A stretch of DNA of 21,848 nt from positions 1 to 21,848 of the forward strand of contig CAZMZG010000027.1 of the NCBI GenBank assembly GCA_964570785.1, read 5' to 3'. Below, piece by piece: positions 1 through 8,696 of the stretch. This DNA is from Thermatribacter sp964570785 (GTDB lineage: Bacteria; Atribacterota; Atribacteria; Atribacterales; Thermatribacteraceae). Below the pieces are notes generated by a model. It did no database searches and was not told the origin of the DNA. It was given only the letters and a program-made list of their open reading frames with translations. Positions within the stretch are counted from its first letter, which is position 1; each line of letters begins with the position of its first letter. Both the position numbers and the translations under genes were made by a program.

Positions 1-6
1 GAGTTG

Positions 7-37
7 AAAAAGAGGGGGGCATTTTGTCGCCCCCTCT
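7..37 (-). terminator. Intrinsic terminator after the korA-like pseudogene
   Basis: On the minus strand an 8-bp GC-rich stem (AGAGGGGG pairing with CCCCCTCT, positions 30-37 and 11-18) closes an 11-base loop and is followed by a run of T (positions 11-7). This is the classic rho-independent layout for leftward transcription. It lies directly downstream of the decayed korA-like reading frame, so it probably ended that gene's transcript when the gene was intact. Confidence 0.75.
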
Positions 38-50
38 AAGTCCCACCTGG

Positions 51-731
51 TTACTTTATGGCTTCAATCCAGTGAGGTCCAGCGGAATTTTCCCCGAGTT
101 CTGCTTTGAAGTAAGGGAATTTGGGGGCCAGTGAAGTGCTGATCAGCCAGTGTTGTTGCTGGAGTATGGTATTTATCAGCCAATTCAAGAAACCTTGGTG
201 GTTAAGTGGATTACTTCTTCACAAAAGTAGAAGGAGCGAACACAAAGCGAGGGAATTCATCGTGCGAGGCATTTAATGCAAGAATTCAGGTTTTCTTAAA
301 AGCTGCGAGTGGACAATCCAGCGCTTGGCTCAGGACGCTGAACATCGATTATGGCAATTGGGGTTTCAGTCATTGTTGCAGACCCCAAGTCTTCACACAT
401 CAAGAGAAACCATTTCCAGATTACCTGCTATGGTTCTTGCTCCGACAGAGGAGGTACCAATCGTCATATTAATGGCACTGATTACAACTATTATTGCCCA
501 GGGCTATGGTTTGGTTTCCATTGGAGAAAATATCTATTTTCTGAGCCATTGCTTTCAATGTTTTATTAGAGGTCCTTATTTACGCAAAATTATGTTCTTC
601 TCTTGCTTTCGGTTGGAAGCCTTCGATGGGAAACATGTACCAGCCTTTTTTGACAGAGCTTTATTCAAGACTTTACCCACTGTTTCAATGCCCTGTCCGG
701 CTTCACCAGCTATTTTTATGTTAACTTCCAA
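51..731 (-). pseudogene. Decayed 2-oxoacid:ferredoxin oxidoreductase subunit alpha (korA-like) pseudogene
   Basis: Reading the minus strand and switching frames recovers, in the right order, blocks typical of the KorA/OorA family. The gamma-domain start is LEVNIKIAGEAGQGIETVGK (about 731-640). It is followed by FPIEGFQPKAREEHNF (about 635-582), IRTSNKTLKAMAQKIDI (about 575-500) and TIGTSSVGARTIAG (about 470-425). Then come MTETPIAIIDVQRPEPSAGL (373-305), DEFPRFVFAPSTF (about 265-220) and ELADKYHTPATTLADQHF (about 195-130). The usual family sequences are AGQGVETVG, MTETPIVIVDVQRxGPSTGLPT, GEFPRxVxAP and LAEKYQTPVIxLSDQ. The blocks lie in all three frames and are separated by several stops and frameshifts. 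Much of the middle of the gamma domain and the C-terminal part of the family (usual length about 550-600 residues) are missing. A TTG at 731 follows an AGGGGG stretch and may be the old start. No intact partner beta subunit is visible. I am confident in the family; the exact 2-oxoacid substrate cannot be inferred. Confidence 0.85.
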
Positions 732-753
732 AGCTGCACGCCCCCTTTAGGGT

Positions 754-779
754 AAAAAATGGATTTTAAATATAAAACC
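754..779 (-). terminator. Possible weak terminator after mscS
   Basis: On the minus strand an imperfect AT-rich hairpin (about 779-761, with GG/CC closing pairs and a bulged T) is followed by TTTTTT at 759-754. It sits between the end of mscS and the start of the korA-like pseudogene, where an operon end would be expected. The stem is weak, so this is tentative. Confidence 0.3.
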
Positions 780-834
780 TTTATGGAGCCTTTTTCTTCC
801 CGTGTTTTTGAGCTGACGTTGATGGATTGATGTT

Positions 835-1656
835 TTAACGCAGGTCTTTCAGGAAGACAACGTGTTTCTGATAAGGGATTTCTATTTTTTCTTCATCAAA
901 AGTTTTTTTGATGAGGTAAAGCAAATCGCGTTCTACTCCCCAGTGCTCCTTAGGGGCTACTTTGAGCACTACTCTTAGGATAACTGCTGAAGAATCAAGG
1001 CGAGCAATGCGGTGTATAGTGGGTTCTTCGAGGATTTTCGAGGGATTTTCTCTTCGGTACTGACTGGCAATGTTTTGAAGAACCTGCATGGCTCGGTCAA
1101 CATCTTCTTCGTAAGCGATGCCCACTTCAACTATAGCTCGAGTAAAGCCGCGGTTAAAATTGGCAATCCTGGTAATTTCTCCATTGGGTATTATGACCAG
1201 GGCTCCGGAGAAGGGCCTTATCCGAGTTACTCTTAGGCCAATATCTTCGACGGTACCAGTAAGATCACCAATTTGGACAATATCACCTACTGAGATACTG
1301 TCCTCAACAAGCAGGAATACCCCCGTAAGAATGTCTTTAACCAGGGTTTGGGCACCAAAACCTATAGCAATACCTACTATCCCTGCTCCGGCAAGTATGG
1401 CAGTTGCATCCACGCCGAACTGGCGCAACAGCAATATTATTGCGAAAAATACTACAATATATTTTGTTAGACTATTTAATAGCGGAGCGACCGTTTTTAA
1501 ACGGCGGTTAAGGTCTTGTTTTTTTTCAAATTTACTGGTGATCACCAGAAACCTTCTTATGGCGAAGGAAGCAAGAATGATGGCTAAATAAGAGCCACCA
1601 CAAATAGCTGCAATATTTATGGTTTTTCTAAGTATGAAGGACAGATTCAGGCTCAT
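835..1656 (-). CDS. mscS: Small-conductance mechanosensitive channel, MscS family
   Basis: A 273-residue membrane protein with the compact MscS architecture. Hydrophobic helices lie at about residues 13-33, 62-79 and 85-113. The third is the pore-lining, glycine/alanine-rich helix (GAGIVGIAIGFGAQTLVKD), followed by the start of the beta domain (VEDSISVGDIVQIGDLTGTV) and PNGEI. The family forms homoheptamers in the inner membrane that open under tension and release solutes during hypo-osmotic shock. The length is close to that of E. coli MscS (286). The ATG lies inside the end of carB (29-base overlap) and has no clear Shine-Dalgarno sequence, so translation is probably coupled to carB. It is the last gene of the radical SAM-carA-carB-mscS transcript. 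Whether the link to carbamoyl phosphate synthesis is functional is unknown. Confidence 0.93.
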   Translation of the reverse strand: MSLNLSFILRKTINIAAICGGSYLAIILASFAIRRFLVITSKFEKKQDLNRRLKTVAPLLNSLTKYIVVFFAIILLLRQFGVDATAILAGAGIVGIAIGFGAQTLVKDILTGVFLLVEDSISVGDIVQIGDLTGTVEDIGLRVTRIRPFSGALVIIPNGEITRIANFNRGFTRAIVEVGIAYEEDVDRAMQVLQNIASQYRRENPSKILEEPTIHRIARLDSSAVILRVVLKVAPKEHWGVERDLLYLIKKTFDEEKIEIPYQKHVVFLKDLR

Positions 1657-4600
1657 TGTATTTGGCTTGAAGGTTGATGTTTAACTGGTATTTTTTGAAA
1701 ATTTCTTCTCTGTATTCCTGCAAACTGCAAACCTCAATTTCTTTTCTTTTCAGACGTTCGATTGCGTATACTGTGGCTTCTGCTCCAAAGAGAGTTGTTA
1801 CGTAAGGGATGTTTCTTATTACGGCTTCCTTGCGAATAATACTGCTTTCTTGTTGTGAACGGCCTCCGGATGGGGTATTTATAATCAGTTGTATTTCACG
1901 GTTTTTTATAAGATCTACTATGTTGGGGCGTCCTTCTCCAACTTTTTTTACAGCTTCTACTTCTAACCCGTTGTTGATTAACACCTTGCGCGTCCCCGTT
2001 GTTGCTACAATTTTAAAGCCTAGATCAGCAAGCCGTTTGGCGAGGTAAACGATGCTTCTTTTGTCGCGGTTTTTTACACTTATGAATACTTTGCCTTCGA
2101 GTGGCAAATTAGCGTTGGCACTTAGCTGAGCCTTAGCATAAGCCATTCCAAAGTCTCGATCTATACCCATGACTTCACCTGTTGAGCGCATTTCAGGTCC
2201 CAGAACTGGGTCTACGTTGGGAAATCTGTTAAAAGGAAATACCGCTTCTTTAACAGCAAAATAGTGAGGTATTACCTCGCTGGTGAGACCAATTTCTTCG
2301 AGCTTTCTGCCCACCATTATTTGGGAGGCAATTCTTGCGAAAGGCACTCCGGTTGCTTTACTGATGAAGGGGATAGTACGTGAAGCGCGAGGATTTACTT
2401 CGAGCACATAGATAGTGTCATCTTTTACAGCGTATTGAACGTTCATAAGGCCTATTACATCGAGTTCCCGGGCCAGTGCGTAGGTGTGTTGGGAAATTTT
2501 TTCGATAATCTCATCGCTCAGCGAAAAGGGTGGCACCACGCAAGCACTGTCTCCAGAATGGACTCCTGCTTCCTCTATGTGTTCCATTATCCCTGCGATG
2601 ATAACTCTTTTACCATCGCTGATGGCGTCCACATCGATTTCAATGGCGTCTTCAAGATATTTGTCAATGAGTACTGGATGCCCCGCAGAAATTTCAACAG
2701 CCTGTTCTATAAATTCACTTAATTCTTCTTCGTTGTATATTATTCTCATGGCTCTTCCGCCCAGGACATAGGAGGGACGAACCATTACTGGATAACCAAT
2801 TGACCAGGCTACTTGTTTGGCTTCCTGGAAAGACGTAGCTATACCGTTTTTGGGCTGTTCCAGCTTTAATCTCTCTATAAGTTGCTTGAAACGGTCTCTG
2901 TCTTCTGCTATATCAATCCCCTCGGAACCAGTACCGAGAATGGTAACTCCGGCTTTTTCCAGGTCTTTGGCAAGATTCAGCGGAGTCTGACCTCCGAGCT
3001 GAAGAATAACTCCCAGAGGTTTTTCCTTTTCTATTATGTTGAGTACGTCTTCTAAATAGAGAGGTTCAAAGTAAAGCTTGTCAGAAGTATCATAGTCGGT
3101 ACTCACGGTTTCAGGGTTACTATTAACCATTATAGTCTCTATATCTAAGTCCCTCAGTCCCCAGGTGGCATGGACGCAACAGTAATCGAATTCAATTCCC
3201 TGCCCTATTCTGTTAGGTCCTGCTCCCAGAATGATCACTTTCTGGTTGGAGCTGGGATTGGCTTCACACTCTTCGAGGTAGGTTGAATAGTAATAAGGAG
3301 TTTTGGCTTCAAATTCTGCAGCACAGGTATCAACCTGCTTATAAACAGGTAAGATGCCAAGATTTTTGCGGAACCCTCTTACTTCCCACTCGCTGGTTTC
3401 CCAAAATTTGGCGAGCTGGCGGTCCGAAAACCCAAATTGTTTGGCCCTTAAAAGAAGATCAGGATCAATCTTTTTCCAGTCTTTTATCTTACGCAGGTTT
3501 GCCTCCATTTCGAGTATTTCTTCGATTTGCTTTATAAACCAGGGGTCAATGCCTGAATGATCACTGATTTCCTGGATCGAAAAACCTTCTTTCAGAGCCA
3601 TTTTGATATAGAAGATTCTTTCAGGATTAGGCTTTTGCAATTTTTCCCGAATAATTTCTCTTCGTTTTTCAGTTGGTAAAGAGTTAAGTTTTGGAAGGTC
3701 CTCAAGTCCACATTTTCCAATTTCCAGGGAACGCAAACCTTTCTGCAGCGCTTCTTTGAAGTTACTACCAATGGCCATGGTTTCCCCAACGCTTTTCATA
3801 GAAATTCCCAAGATGGACCCTGTTTCAGGAAATTTTTCAAATGTAAAACGAGGTATTTTAACCACGCAGTAATCAAGAGCTGGCTCAAAACAAGCGGGTG
3901 TTTTCTGGGTTATGTCGTTGGGAATTTCGTCCAGAGTGTAACCAACAGCAAGTTTGGCGGCTATTTTAGCTATGGGGAATCCAGTGGCTTTCGAAGCAAG
4001 AGCTGAACTTCTTGACACTCGAGGGTTCATTTCGATTATTACCATACGACCGGTGCAAGGATGTACAGCAAACTGGATATTACAACCTCCAGTATCTACT
4101 CCAATTTCGCGAATGGCCCTTATGGCCATATCCCTCATATGCTGGTATTCGTAGTCACTCAGGGTTTGTATGGGGGCCACGGTGATGCTGTCTCCAGTGT
4201 GTACTCCCATGGGGTCAAAGTTTTCTATAGAGCATATGATTACCACGTTATCCTTTTTATCTCGCATTACTTCCAATTCAAATTCTTTCCAACCGATGAC
4301 CGATTCCTCGATCAGTATTTCACTATTTAAGCTGCTTTCTAAAGCTCTGCGAGCCAGCTCTTCGAATTCTTCGATGTTATAAGCTATGGCACCCCCTGTT
4401 CCGCCAAGAGTAAAACTGGGGCGAATAACCAGTGGAAAGCCAATTTGTTGAGCCACTTCCATGGCTTCTTTAAGAGAGTAAGCGCGGTCACTTTTCAGGA
4501 CCTCTATACCACAGTTTTGCATGGCCTTCTTAAAGAGTTCTCGGTCTTCGGCTTTTTTAATTGCTTCTGGAGAAGCTCCCAGAGTTTCTACTCCGTATTT

Positions 4601-4927
4601 TTGGAGGATACCCTTTTCGGCGAGCTGAACGGTTATATTGAGTGCCGTTTGACCACCAAGAGTTGGCAATAATGCGTCGGGTCTCTCTCTGGCAATGATC
4701 TTTTCAACCACCTGGGGGATCAAAGGTTCTATATAGGTCCTATCAGCCATTTCCGGGTCGGTCATTATAGTGGCAGGGTTACTGTTAACCAAGATCACTT
4801 CATAACCTTCACTTTTAAGCGCTTTACATCCCTGAGTTCCTGAATAATCGAACTCGCAGGCCTGCCCGATAACAATTGGTCCAGAACCTATAATCAGTAT
4901 TTTGTGGATATCGGTGCGTTTAGGCAT
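1628..4927 (-). CDS. carB: Carbamoyl-phosphate synthase large subunit
   Basis: CarB makes carbamoyl phosphate from bicarbonate, ammonia (channelled from CarA) and two ATP, feeding arginine and pyrimidine synthesis in the cytoplasm. The 1099-residue product has the full order of domains. The first ATP-grasp half starts with IGSGPIVIGQACEFDYSGTQ. A linking/oligomerisation domain (about 400-555) follows. The second half repeats the pattern (LGAGPNRIGQGIEFDYCCVH). A C-terminal MGS-like allosteric domain begins at GKVFISVKNRDKRSIVYLAK and ends near the NTPSGG and YVTTLFGAEA motifs. Several ATP-grasp motifs such as VRPSFTLGGTGG and VRPSYVLGGRAMR are intact. The start chosen is the ATG at 4927, preceded by GGAGG at a 6-base spacing inside carA; a further upstream ATG at 4942 has no such site. 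The carA stop overlaps this start by 8 bases (ATGCCTAA). A short charged tail past the MGS domain runs into mscS. Confidence 0.97.
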   Translation of the reverse strand: MPKRTDIHKILIIGSGPIVIGQACEFDYSGTQGCKALKSEGYEVILVNSNPATIMTDPEMADRTYIEPLIPQVVEKIIARERPDALLPTLGGQTALNITVQLAEKGILQKYGVETLGASPEAIKKAEDRELFKKAMQNCGIEVLKSDRAYSLKEAMEVAQQIGFPLVIRPSFTLGGTGGAIAYNIEEFEELARRALESSLNSEILIEESVIGWKEFELEVMRDKKDNVVIICSIENFDPMGVHTGDSITVAPIQTLSDYEYQHMRDMAIRAIREIGVDTGGCNIQFAVHPCTGRMVIIEMNPRVSRSSALASKATGFPIAKIAAKLAVGYTLDEIPNDITQKTPACFEPALDYCVVKIPRFTFEKFPETGSILGISMKSVGETMAIGSNFKEALQKGLRSLEIGKCGLEDLPKLNSLPTEKRREIIREKLQKPNPERIFYIKMALKEGFSIQEISDHSGIDPWFIKQIEEILEMEANLRKIKDWKKIDPDLLLRAKQFGFSDRQLAKFWETSEWEVRGFRKNLGILPVYKQVDTCAAEFEAKTPYYYSTYLEECEANPSSNQKVIILGAGPNRIGQGIEFDYCCVHATWGLRDLDIETIMVNSNPETVSTDYDTSDKLYFEPLYLEDVLNIIEKEKPLGVILQLGGQTPLNLAKDLEKAGVTILGTGSEGIDIAEDRDRFKQLIERLKLEQPKNGIATSFQEAKQVAWSIGYPVMVRPSYVLGGRAMRIIYNEEELSEFIEQAVEISAGHPVLIDKYLEDAIEIDVDAISDGKRVIIAGIMEHIEEAGVHSGDSACVVPPFSLSDEIIEKISQHTYALARELDVIGLMNVQYAVKDDTIYVLEVNPRASRTIPFISKATGVPFARIASQIMVGRKLEEIGLTSEVIPHYFAVKEAVFPFNRFPNVDPVLGPEMRSTGEVMGIDRDFGMAYAKAQLSANANLPLEGKVFISVKNRDKRSIVYLAKRLADLGFKIVATTGTRKVLINNGLEVEAVKKVGEGRPNIVDLIKNREIQLIINTPSGGRSQQESSIIRKEAVIRNIPYVTTLFGAEATVYAIERLKRKEIEVCSLQEYREEIFKKYQLNINLQAKYNEPESVLHT

Positions 4928-6005
4928 GGCTTTCCTCCACAAGACTCATGAAATTGTCAAAAAGATACGTGGTGTCGTGGGGTCCAGGACCGGCTTCAGG
5001 GTGGAACTGTACACTGAATAAGGGGAGTTTTTTGTGTTTTATGCCTTCTAAGGTATTATCATTCAGGTTAAGGTGGGTGATTTCCACGTCCTCATGGGGC
5101 AGTGAATGAGGATCAACCGCAAAACCGTGATTTTGAGCGGTTACGGTAACTCGTTCGGTAAATAAGTCTTTTACGGGATGGTTTCCACCATGATGCCCAA
5201 ATTTCAACTTAAAGGTACTTCCGCCGAGAGCAAGGGAAAGTATTTGATGTCCCAGACATATTCCAAAAATGGGCACCTTACCAATCAGTTGTTGTGCGCA
5301 TTCCACAAGATATGGCAAAGCCGCTGGGTCGCCAGGTCCATTCGAGAAAAGGACTCCAGCAGGTTTTGCGGCCAGGATTTCTTTGGCTGTACTGAATGCA
5401 GGGTATACTTCCACTCTGCATTTCCTTTTAGCAAGTTCTCTTAGAATGTTGAATTTAACTCCACAATCTATAACCACTATTTTGTAGATACCTTTTTCCT
5501 GCCAAAGATAAGGTTTACTGGTTGTAACTACTTTCACCAGGTCTTGACCACTCATTTCGGGCAGAGACCGGGCTTTTTCGACCAGCAATTTGGCATCAAG
5601 ATTTTCCCCCAGGGCAATAAATCCGCGCATGGCACCTTTTTCTCGAATATGCTTGGTAAGTGCTCTGGTATCTATCCTTTCCACGCCCAGTATCTCGTGT
5701 TCTTCAAGGTAAGCTTCAAGGCTTTTTTCGGCCCGCCAATTACTAAAAATAGAGCTTTTTTCTCTCACTATGAGTCCCTCTACCTGAGGCTTGGCCGATT
5801 CTACATCGTTGGAGTTTATTCCGTAGTTACCTATTAGTGGATAAGTGAGGGTTACTATTTGCCCCTTATATGAGGGATCGGTGAGTATTTCTTGGTAGCC
5901 AGTCATACTGGTGTTGAAGACTACTTCTCCACCTGTCTCTTTCGGGGCACCAAAAGCATAACCCCGAAAGATTCTTCCATCTTCGAGAGCCAGCAAGGCT
6001 TTCAC
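4920..6005 (-). CDS. carA: Carbamoyl-phosphate synthase small (glutaminase) subunit
   Basis: CarA hydrolyses glutamine and passes ammonia to CarB. The 361-residue protein has the N-terminal CarA domain (EVVFNTSMTGYQEILTDPSY, about residues 27-46) and a C-terminal class I amidotransferase domain. The catalytic triad is visible: Cys250 in FGICLGHQ, and His335 and Glu337 in VQFHPEAGPGPHD. The oxyanion-loop motif FSNGPGDP is at 220-227, and the length is normal for the family. The start is a GTG at 6005 with an upstream GAGGG site. The gene follows the radical SAM gene by 34 bases and overlaps carB by 8 bases, so all are probably co-transcribed. No PyrR-type attenuator or arginine operator is evident in the short gap before it, so any control must come from the promoter upstream of the radical SAM gene. 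Confidence 0.97.
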   Translation of the reverse strand: MKALLALEDGRIFRGYAFGAPKETGGEVVFNTSMTGYQEILTDPSYKGQIVTLTYPLIGNYGINSNDVESAKPQVEGLIVREKSSIFSNWRAEKSLEAYLEEHEILGVERIDTRALTKHIREKGAMRGFIALGENLDAKLLVEKARSLPEMSGQDLVKVVTTSKPYLWQEKGIYKIVVIDCGVKFNILRELAKRKCRVEVYPAFSTAKEILAAKPAGVLFSNGPGDPAALPYLVECAQQLIGKVPIFGICLGHQILSLALGGSTFKLKFGHHGGNHPVKDLFTERVTVTAQNHGFAVDPHSLPHEDVEITHLNLNDNTLEGIKHKKLPLFSVQFHPEAGPGPHDTTYLFDNFMSLVEESHA

Positions 6006-6039
6006 TCTTTAACACCCTCGCAGTAATATATCATGTTTG

Positions 6040-7341
6040 TCAAGTGGTTTCAGGAATCGGGTTTGGGACTTTCTTGGGATGTCTGGAAACCCAATTGTAA
6101 TAGAACGTAGCTGGTATAAAATAATGTAAATACTTCCAATTACGTATTACTCTTTTCCAGGCTAAGGGCCAGGAGTAAAATTTTCTAAATACTTCGTTGT
6201 AACCATTTTGGAGTTCTTCGACCGTCATCCTGGCAGGTTGGTACACGACGTGAGCAAAATCGTACTTGGACCAGTCGTAAGTAAAGATACGGTTTTCGTT
6301 TTTTAGCTTGTAAAAAATTTCAGTTCCTGGTAAAGGAGTAAGGATTGAAAACTGGGCGAAGTCGATTTTAGCGTCCTCGATAAACTCCAGGGTTTTTTGG
6401 AATGCAGAGGTATCGTCTTCGTCAAATCCAAACACAAAAGAACCGATTACCATTATACCGTGCCTATGAAATTTTTCGATGAGTCTTTTGTAGTTTTTAA
6501 CCTTGTTAAAGCTTTTGTGAGCCTTTTTCAGGGTTTCTTCGTTAACCGATTCGATACCTACAAAAAGGGCAATACATCCGCTTTTCTGAGCAAGGCTAAT
6601 TAATTCGTCGTTGTCAGCAATGTTAAGAGTACCCTGGCTAACCCATTTCTTTTTAAGAGGAATGAGAGCCCTGAAAAGTTCTTTAGAGTAAGGGGGACTG
6701 CTTACAATGTTGTCGTCGAGAAAACCAATTATGCGCGTTTTGTCTTGGTAAAGTTTTATTTCCTCTATAACATTTTCTATGTCACGGTGGCGATACTTTC
6801 TGCCCATAAAGCGAGATACCGAACAGAAGCTACATCCGTGAGGGCAGCCCCGGGTAGTTTGAAATACATACTTGAGAAGGTATCTACTCTTTAGGAGGTC
6901 CAGTCGGGAAGGAGGGAGCTTGTAAATAGCTGGGAAGTTTTCTCTGGCATATATTTTCTTGGGTGTTCCTTTTTCTACGTCCTCAAGCAGTTGTTCCCAT
7001 AGGCCCTCGGCTTCGCCAATTACCACAGCATCCGCATGTTCCAGTGCTTCTTCAGGGCAAGCACTGGGATGCATACCTCCGAGGACTACCTTTGTCCCTT
7101 GGGCTCTAAAGCGGTCAGCTATTTGATATGCTCTCTGTGAAGTGGCAGTCATGACGGTGATACCCACCAGGTCGAATTGCCCATCAAAAGGTACGTATTC
7201 AGCTCGCTCATCGACTATTACTACTTCGTGCTTGGGTGGGGTTAGGGCAGCTAACAGAGGAAGGCTTGCCTGAGGGAAAGGCACTAACTTAACTTTTTTG
7301 TTATGTTCATTGGTTCCTGGTGCAATAAGAAGTATTTTCAT
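6040..7341 (-). CDS. Radical SAM protein with N-terminal B12-binding-like domain
   Basis: A 433-residue protein with a Rossmann-type cobalamin-binding-like domain (about residues 1-125; KILLIAPG, then VGITVMTATSQRAYQIA and VVLGGMHPSACPEEAL). A radical SAM core follows, with the [4Fe-4S] motif Cys166-x3-Cys170-x2-Cys173 (RGCPHGCSFCS), the GFLDDNI strand and FVGIES. The C-terminal region has PLPGTEIF and an aromatic-rich tail. The classic DxHxxG cobalamin-coordinating motif is not present, as in many members of this class. The family includes methyltransferases and other B12-dependent radical enzymes (HpnP-like and related); the substrate cannot be read from sequence. ATG 7341 is chosen because AAGGTGA lies just upstream and the alpha/beta domain begins immediately; an upstream ATG at 7398 would lie upstream of the minus -10. 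It is the first gene of the car operon, 34 bases before carA. Confidence 0.85.
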   Translation of the reverse strand: MKILLIAPGTNEHNKKVKLVPFPQASLPLLAALTPPKHEVVIVDERAEYVPFDGQFDLVGITVMTATSQRAYQIADRFRAQGTKVVLGGMHPSACPEEALEHADAVVIGEAEGLWEQLLEDVEKGTPKKIYARENFPAIYKLPPSRLDLLKSRYLLKYVFQTTRGCPHGCSFCSVSRFMGRKYRHRDIENVIEEIKLYQDKTRIIGFLDDNIVSSPPYSKELFRALIPLKKKWVSQGTLNIADNDELISLAQKSGCIALFVGIESVNEETLKKAHKSFNKVKNYKRLIEKFHRHGIMVIGSFVFGFDEDDTSAFQKTLEFIEDAKIDFAQFSILTPLPGTEIFYKLKNENRIFTYDWSKYDFAHVVYQPARMTVEELQNGYNEVFRKFYSWPLAWKRVIRNWKYLHYFIPATFYYNWVSRHPKKVPNPIPETT

Positions 7342-7367
7342 TAAGGTACAATCACCTTCTTTTCTCT

Positions 7368-7396
7368 TTGAATCCAATTTTCTGATATTATATAAC
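7368..7396 (+). promoter_or_regulatory. Sigma70-type promoter for nfeD-stomatin
   Basis: TTGAAT (7368-7373), a 17-base spacer, then TATAAC (7391-7396). The expected start of transcription near 7403 gives a leader of about 37 bases before the ATG at 7440. It also argues against the ATG at 7410 as the translation start, since that ATG would have almost no leader and no ribosome binding site. Confidence 0.65.
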
Positions 7397-7416
7397 ACTA
7401 CACATAATTATGCTAA
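7387..7416 (-). promoter_or_regulatory. Sigma70-type promoter for the radical SAM-carAB-mscS operon
   Basis: On the minus strand a perfect -10 hexamer TATAAT (7392-7387) lies 18 bases after a partial -35 TTAGCA (7416-7411). It is placed about 45 bases before the ATG at 7341. It overlaps, back to back, the -10 of the rightward nfeD promoter. Confidence 0.6.
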
Positions 7417-7439
7417 AATGCTTACTGTGGGGTTTAAAA

Positions 7440-8696
7440 ATGTCTGCTAAATTTTTCATATTCCTGGTTTTAGTTAGTCTGATTTTGTCTTGGGATATTG
7501 GCTGGTCCCAGAGCAATCTGGTTTTGGTTGGCGAACTTTCAGGAGTTATCAATCCCGTTTTGGCTGATTATTTAGAGAAATTGTTGAATGATGCGATAGA
7601 ATCCAAAGCCAAGCTGGTGGTTTTGCTTATTGACACGCCGGGGGGACTTGAAGAGTCAATGCGACAAATGGTTAAGGCCGTCTTGAACTCACCTGTTCCG
7701 GTTGTGGCTTTCGTTTACCCTCGGGGGGCCAGGGCTGCTTCAGCTGGGGCTTTCCTGGTATTGGCTGCTCATTACGCTTTTATGAGTGAAAATACCACTT
7801 TGGGAGCAGCGCACCCAGTCACGGTGGAGGGAGAAGCAGTTAACGAGAAAATAGTAAACGATGCAGCAGCTTTTATTAGAACTCTTGCGGAAACCCGGGG
7901 GCGCAATCCCGAAATTTCTGAGAAAATGGTTAGGGAAAGCCTCTCTCTTGGAGAGAAAGAGGCCTTATCCAATGGCATTATAAATGGTATTGCAAATTCT
8001 GTAAGAGAAGTTGTGAAGAAAATTGCTCCTGATTTGAAAGAAGCAGAGATTGTGAAAATATCTTTGAGCGGAAGAGAAAAAATCCTGCATGCTCTTTTAA
8101 ATCCCAATCTTGCTTACATTCTTCTTGTTTTGGGAGCCCTGGGATTGGTTTTTGAGCTCTCTAACCCCGGAGCTATTGTTCCTGGAGTTTTTGGAAGTAT
8201 ATGTCTTTTACTGGCTTTTTACGCTTTTTCTATTCTTCCCGTCAATGCTGCTGGTATAGTTTTTATTTTACTGGGGATTATTTTCTTGGCTCTGGACCTC
8301 TGGGTAACTCCGGGTATTGGAGTTTTAACTGTTGGTGGGGCAATTGCTCTTTTTTTAGGTTCACTGGTGCTTTTTGATGTCAGAAAAGTGGGAATTAGGT
8401 TGCCCATAGGGCTCATAATATTCACGGTTTTGGGTATTTTGGCTTTTTTTGTTTTTGCGCTTTCTATGGCCATTGTAGCGATGCGCAAGGATGTAAGGAC
8501 TGGAGAGGAAGCACTGAAAGGTAAAGAAGGTGTAGCCAAACAAGAGTTGAATCCTGAAGGATTTGTGGTTATCGATGGAGAACTGTGGTGGGCGGAGTCT
8601 AAAGAACCCGTGACTCCGGGAGAAAAAATAGTGGTGATTGGGAAAAAAGGTGGTAAACTTTTAGTACACAAAAAGGAGGAGGGTGAAAAGGGATGA
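7440..8696 (+). CDS. nfeD: NfeD-family membrane-bound serine protease (ClpP-class)
   Basis: A 418-residue long-form NfeD protein. In order it has: a hydrophobic signal/anchor at residues 4-20; a ClpP-like protease domain (about 25-200); about four to five membrane helices (about 220-370); and a C-terminal OB-fold NfeD domain (about 375-418, GKEGVAKQELNPEGFVVIDG). By comparison with the Pyrococcus 1510-N protease, Ser101 in ARAASAGAF is the likely nucleophile and Lys137 in VNEKIVND the general base; TPGGLEES is the conserved substrate loop. In characterised systems the partner stomatin is cleaved by this protease, and the two are thought to act in membrane quality control. The start at ATG 7440 has GTGGGGT upstream. 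The gene overlaps the stomatin gene by 4 bases (ATGA), indicating coupled translation. All key residues are present and it looks functional. Confidence 0.93.
   Translation: MSAKFFIFLVLVSLILSWDIGWSQSNLVLVGELSGVINPVLADYLEKLLNDAIESKAKLVVLLIDTPGGLEESMRQMVKAVLNSPVPVVAFVYPRGARAASAGAFLVLAAHYAFMSENTTLGAAHPVTVEGEAVNEKIVNDAAAFIRTLAETRGRNPEISEKMVRESLSLGEKEALSNGIINGIANSVREVVKKIAPDLKEAEIVKISLSGREKILHALLNPNLAYILLVLGALGLVFELSNPGAIVPGVFGSICLLLAFYAFSILPVNAAGIVFILLGIIFLALDLWVTPGIGVLTVGGAIALFLGSLVLFDVRKVGIRLPIGLIIFTVLGILAFFVFALSMAIVAMRKDVRTGEEALKGKEGVAKQELNPEGFVVIDGELWWAESKEPVTPGEKIVVIGKKGGKLLVHKKEEGEKG

Noticed and set aside
206..750. Overlapping plus-strand open frames (88, 141 and 72 residues)
   Set aside because: They lie antisense to the korA-like pseudogene, show no family pattern or ribosome sites, and their frames are explained by the decayed minus-strand gene.
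1118..1591. 157-residue plus-strand open frame antisense to mscS
   Set aside because: Proline/serine/threonine-rich composition of a frame shadow; the mscS gene on the other strand is complete and has clear motifs.
5985..6040. Attenuator or riboswitch before carA
   Set aside because: Only 34 bases separate carA from the upstream gene and no stable hairpin with a T run is present.
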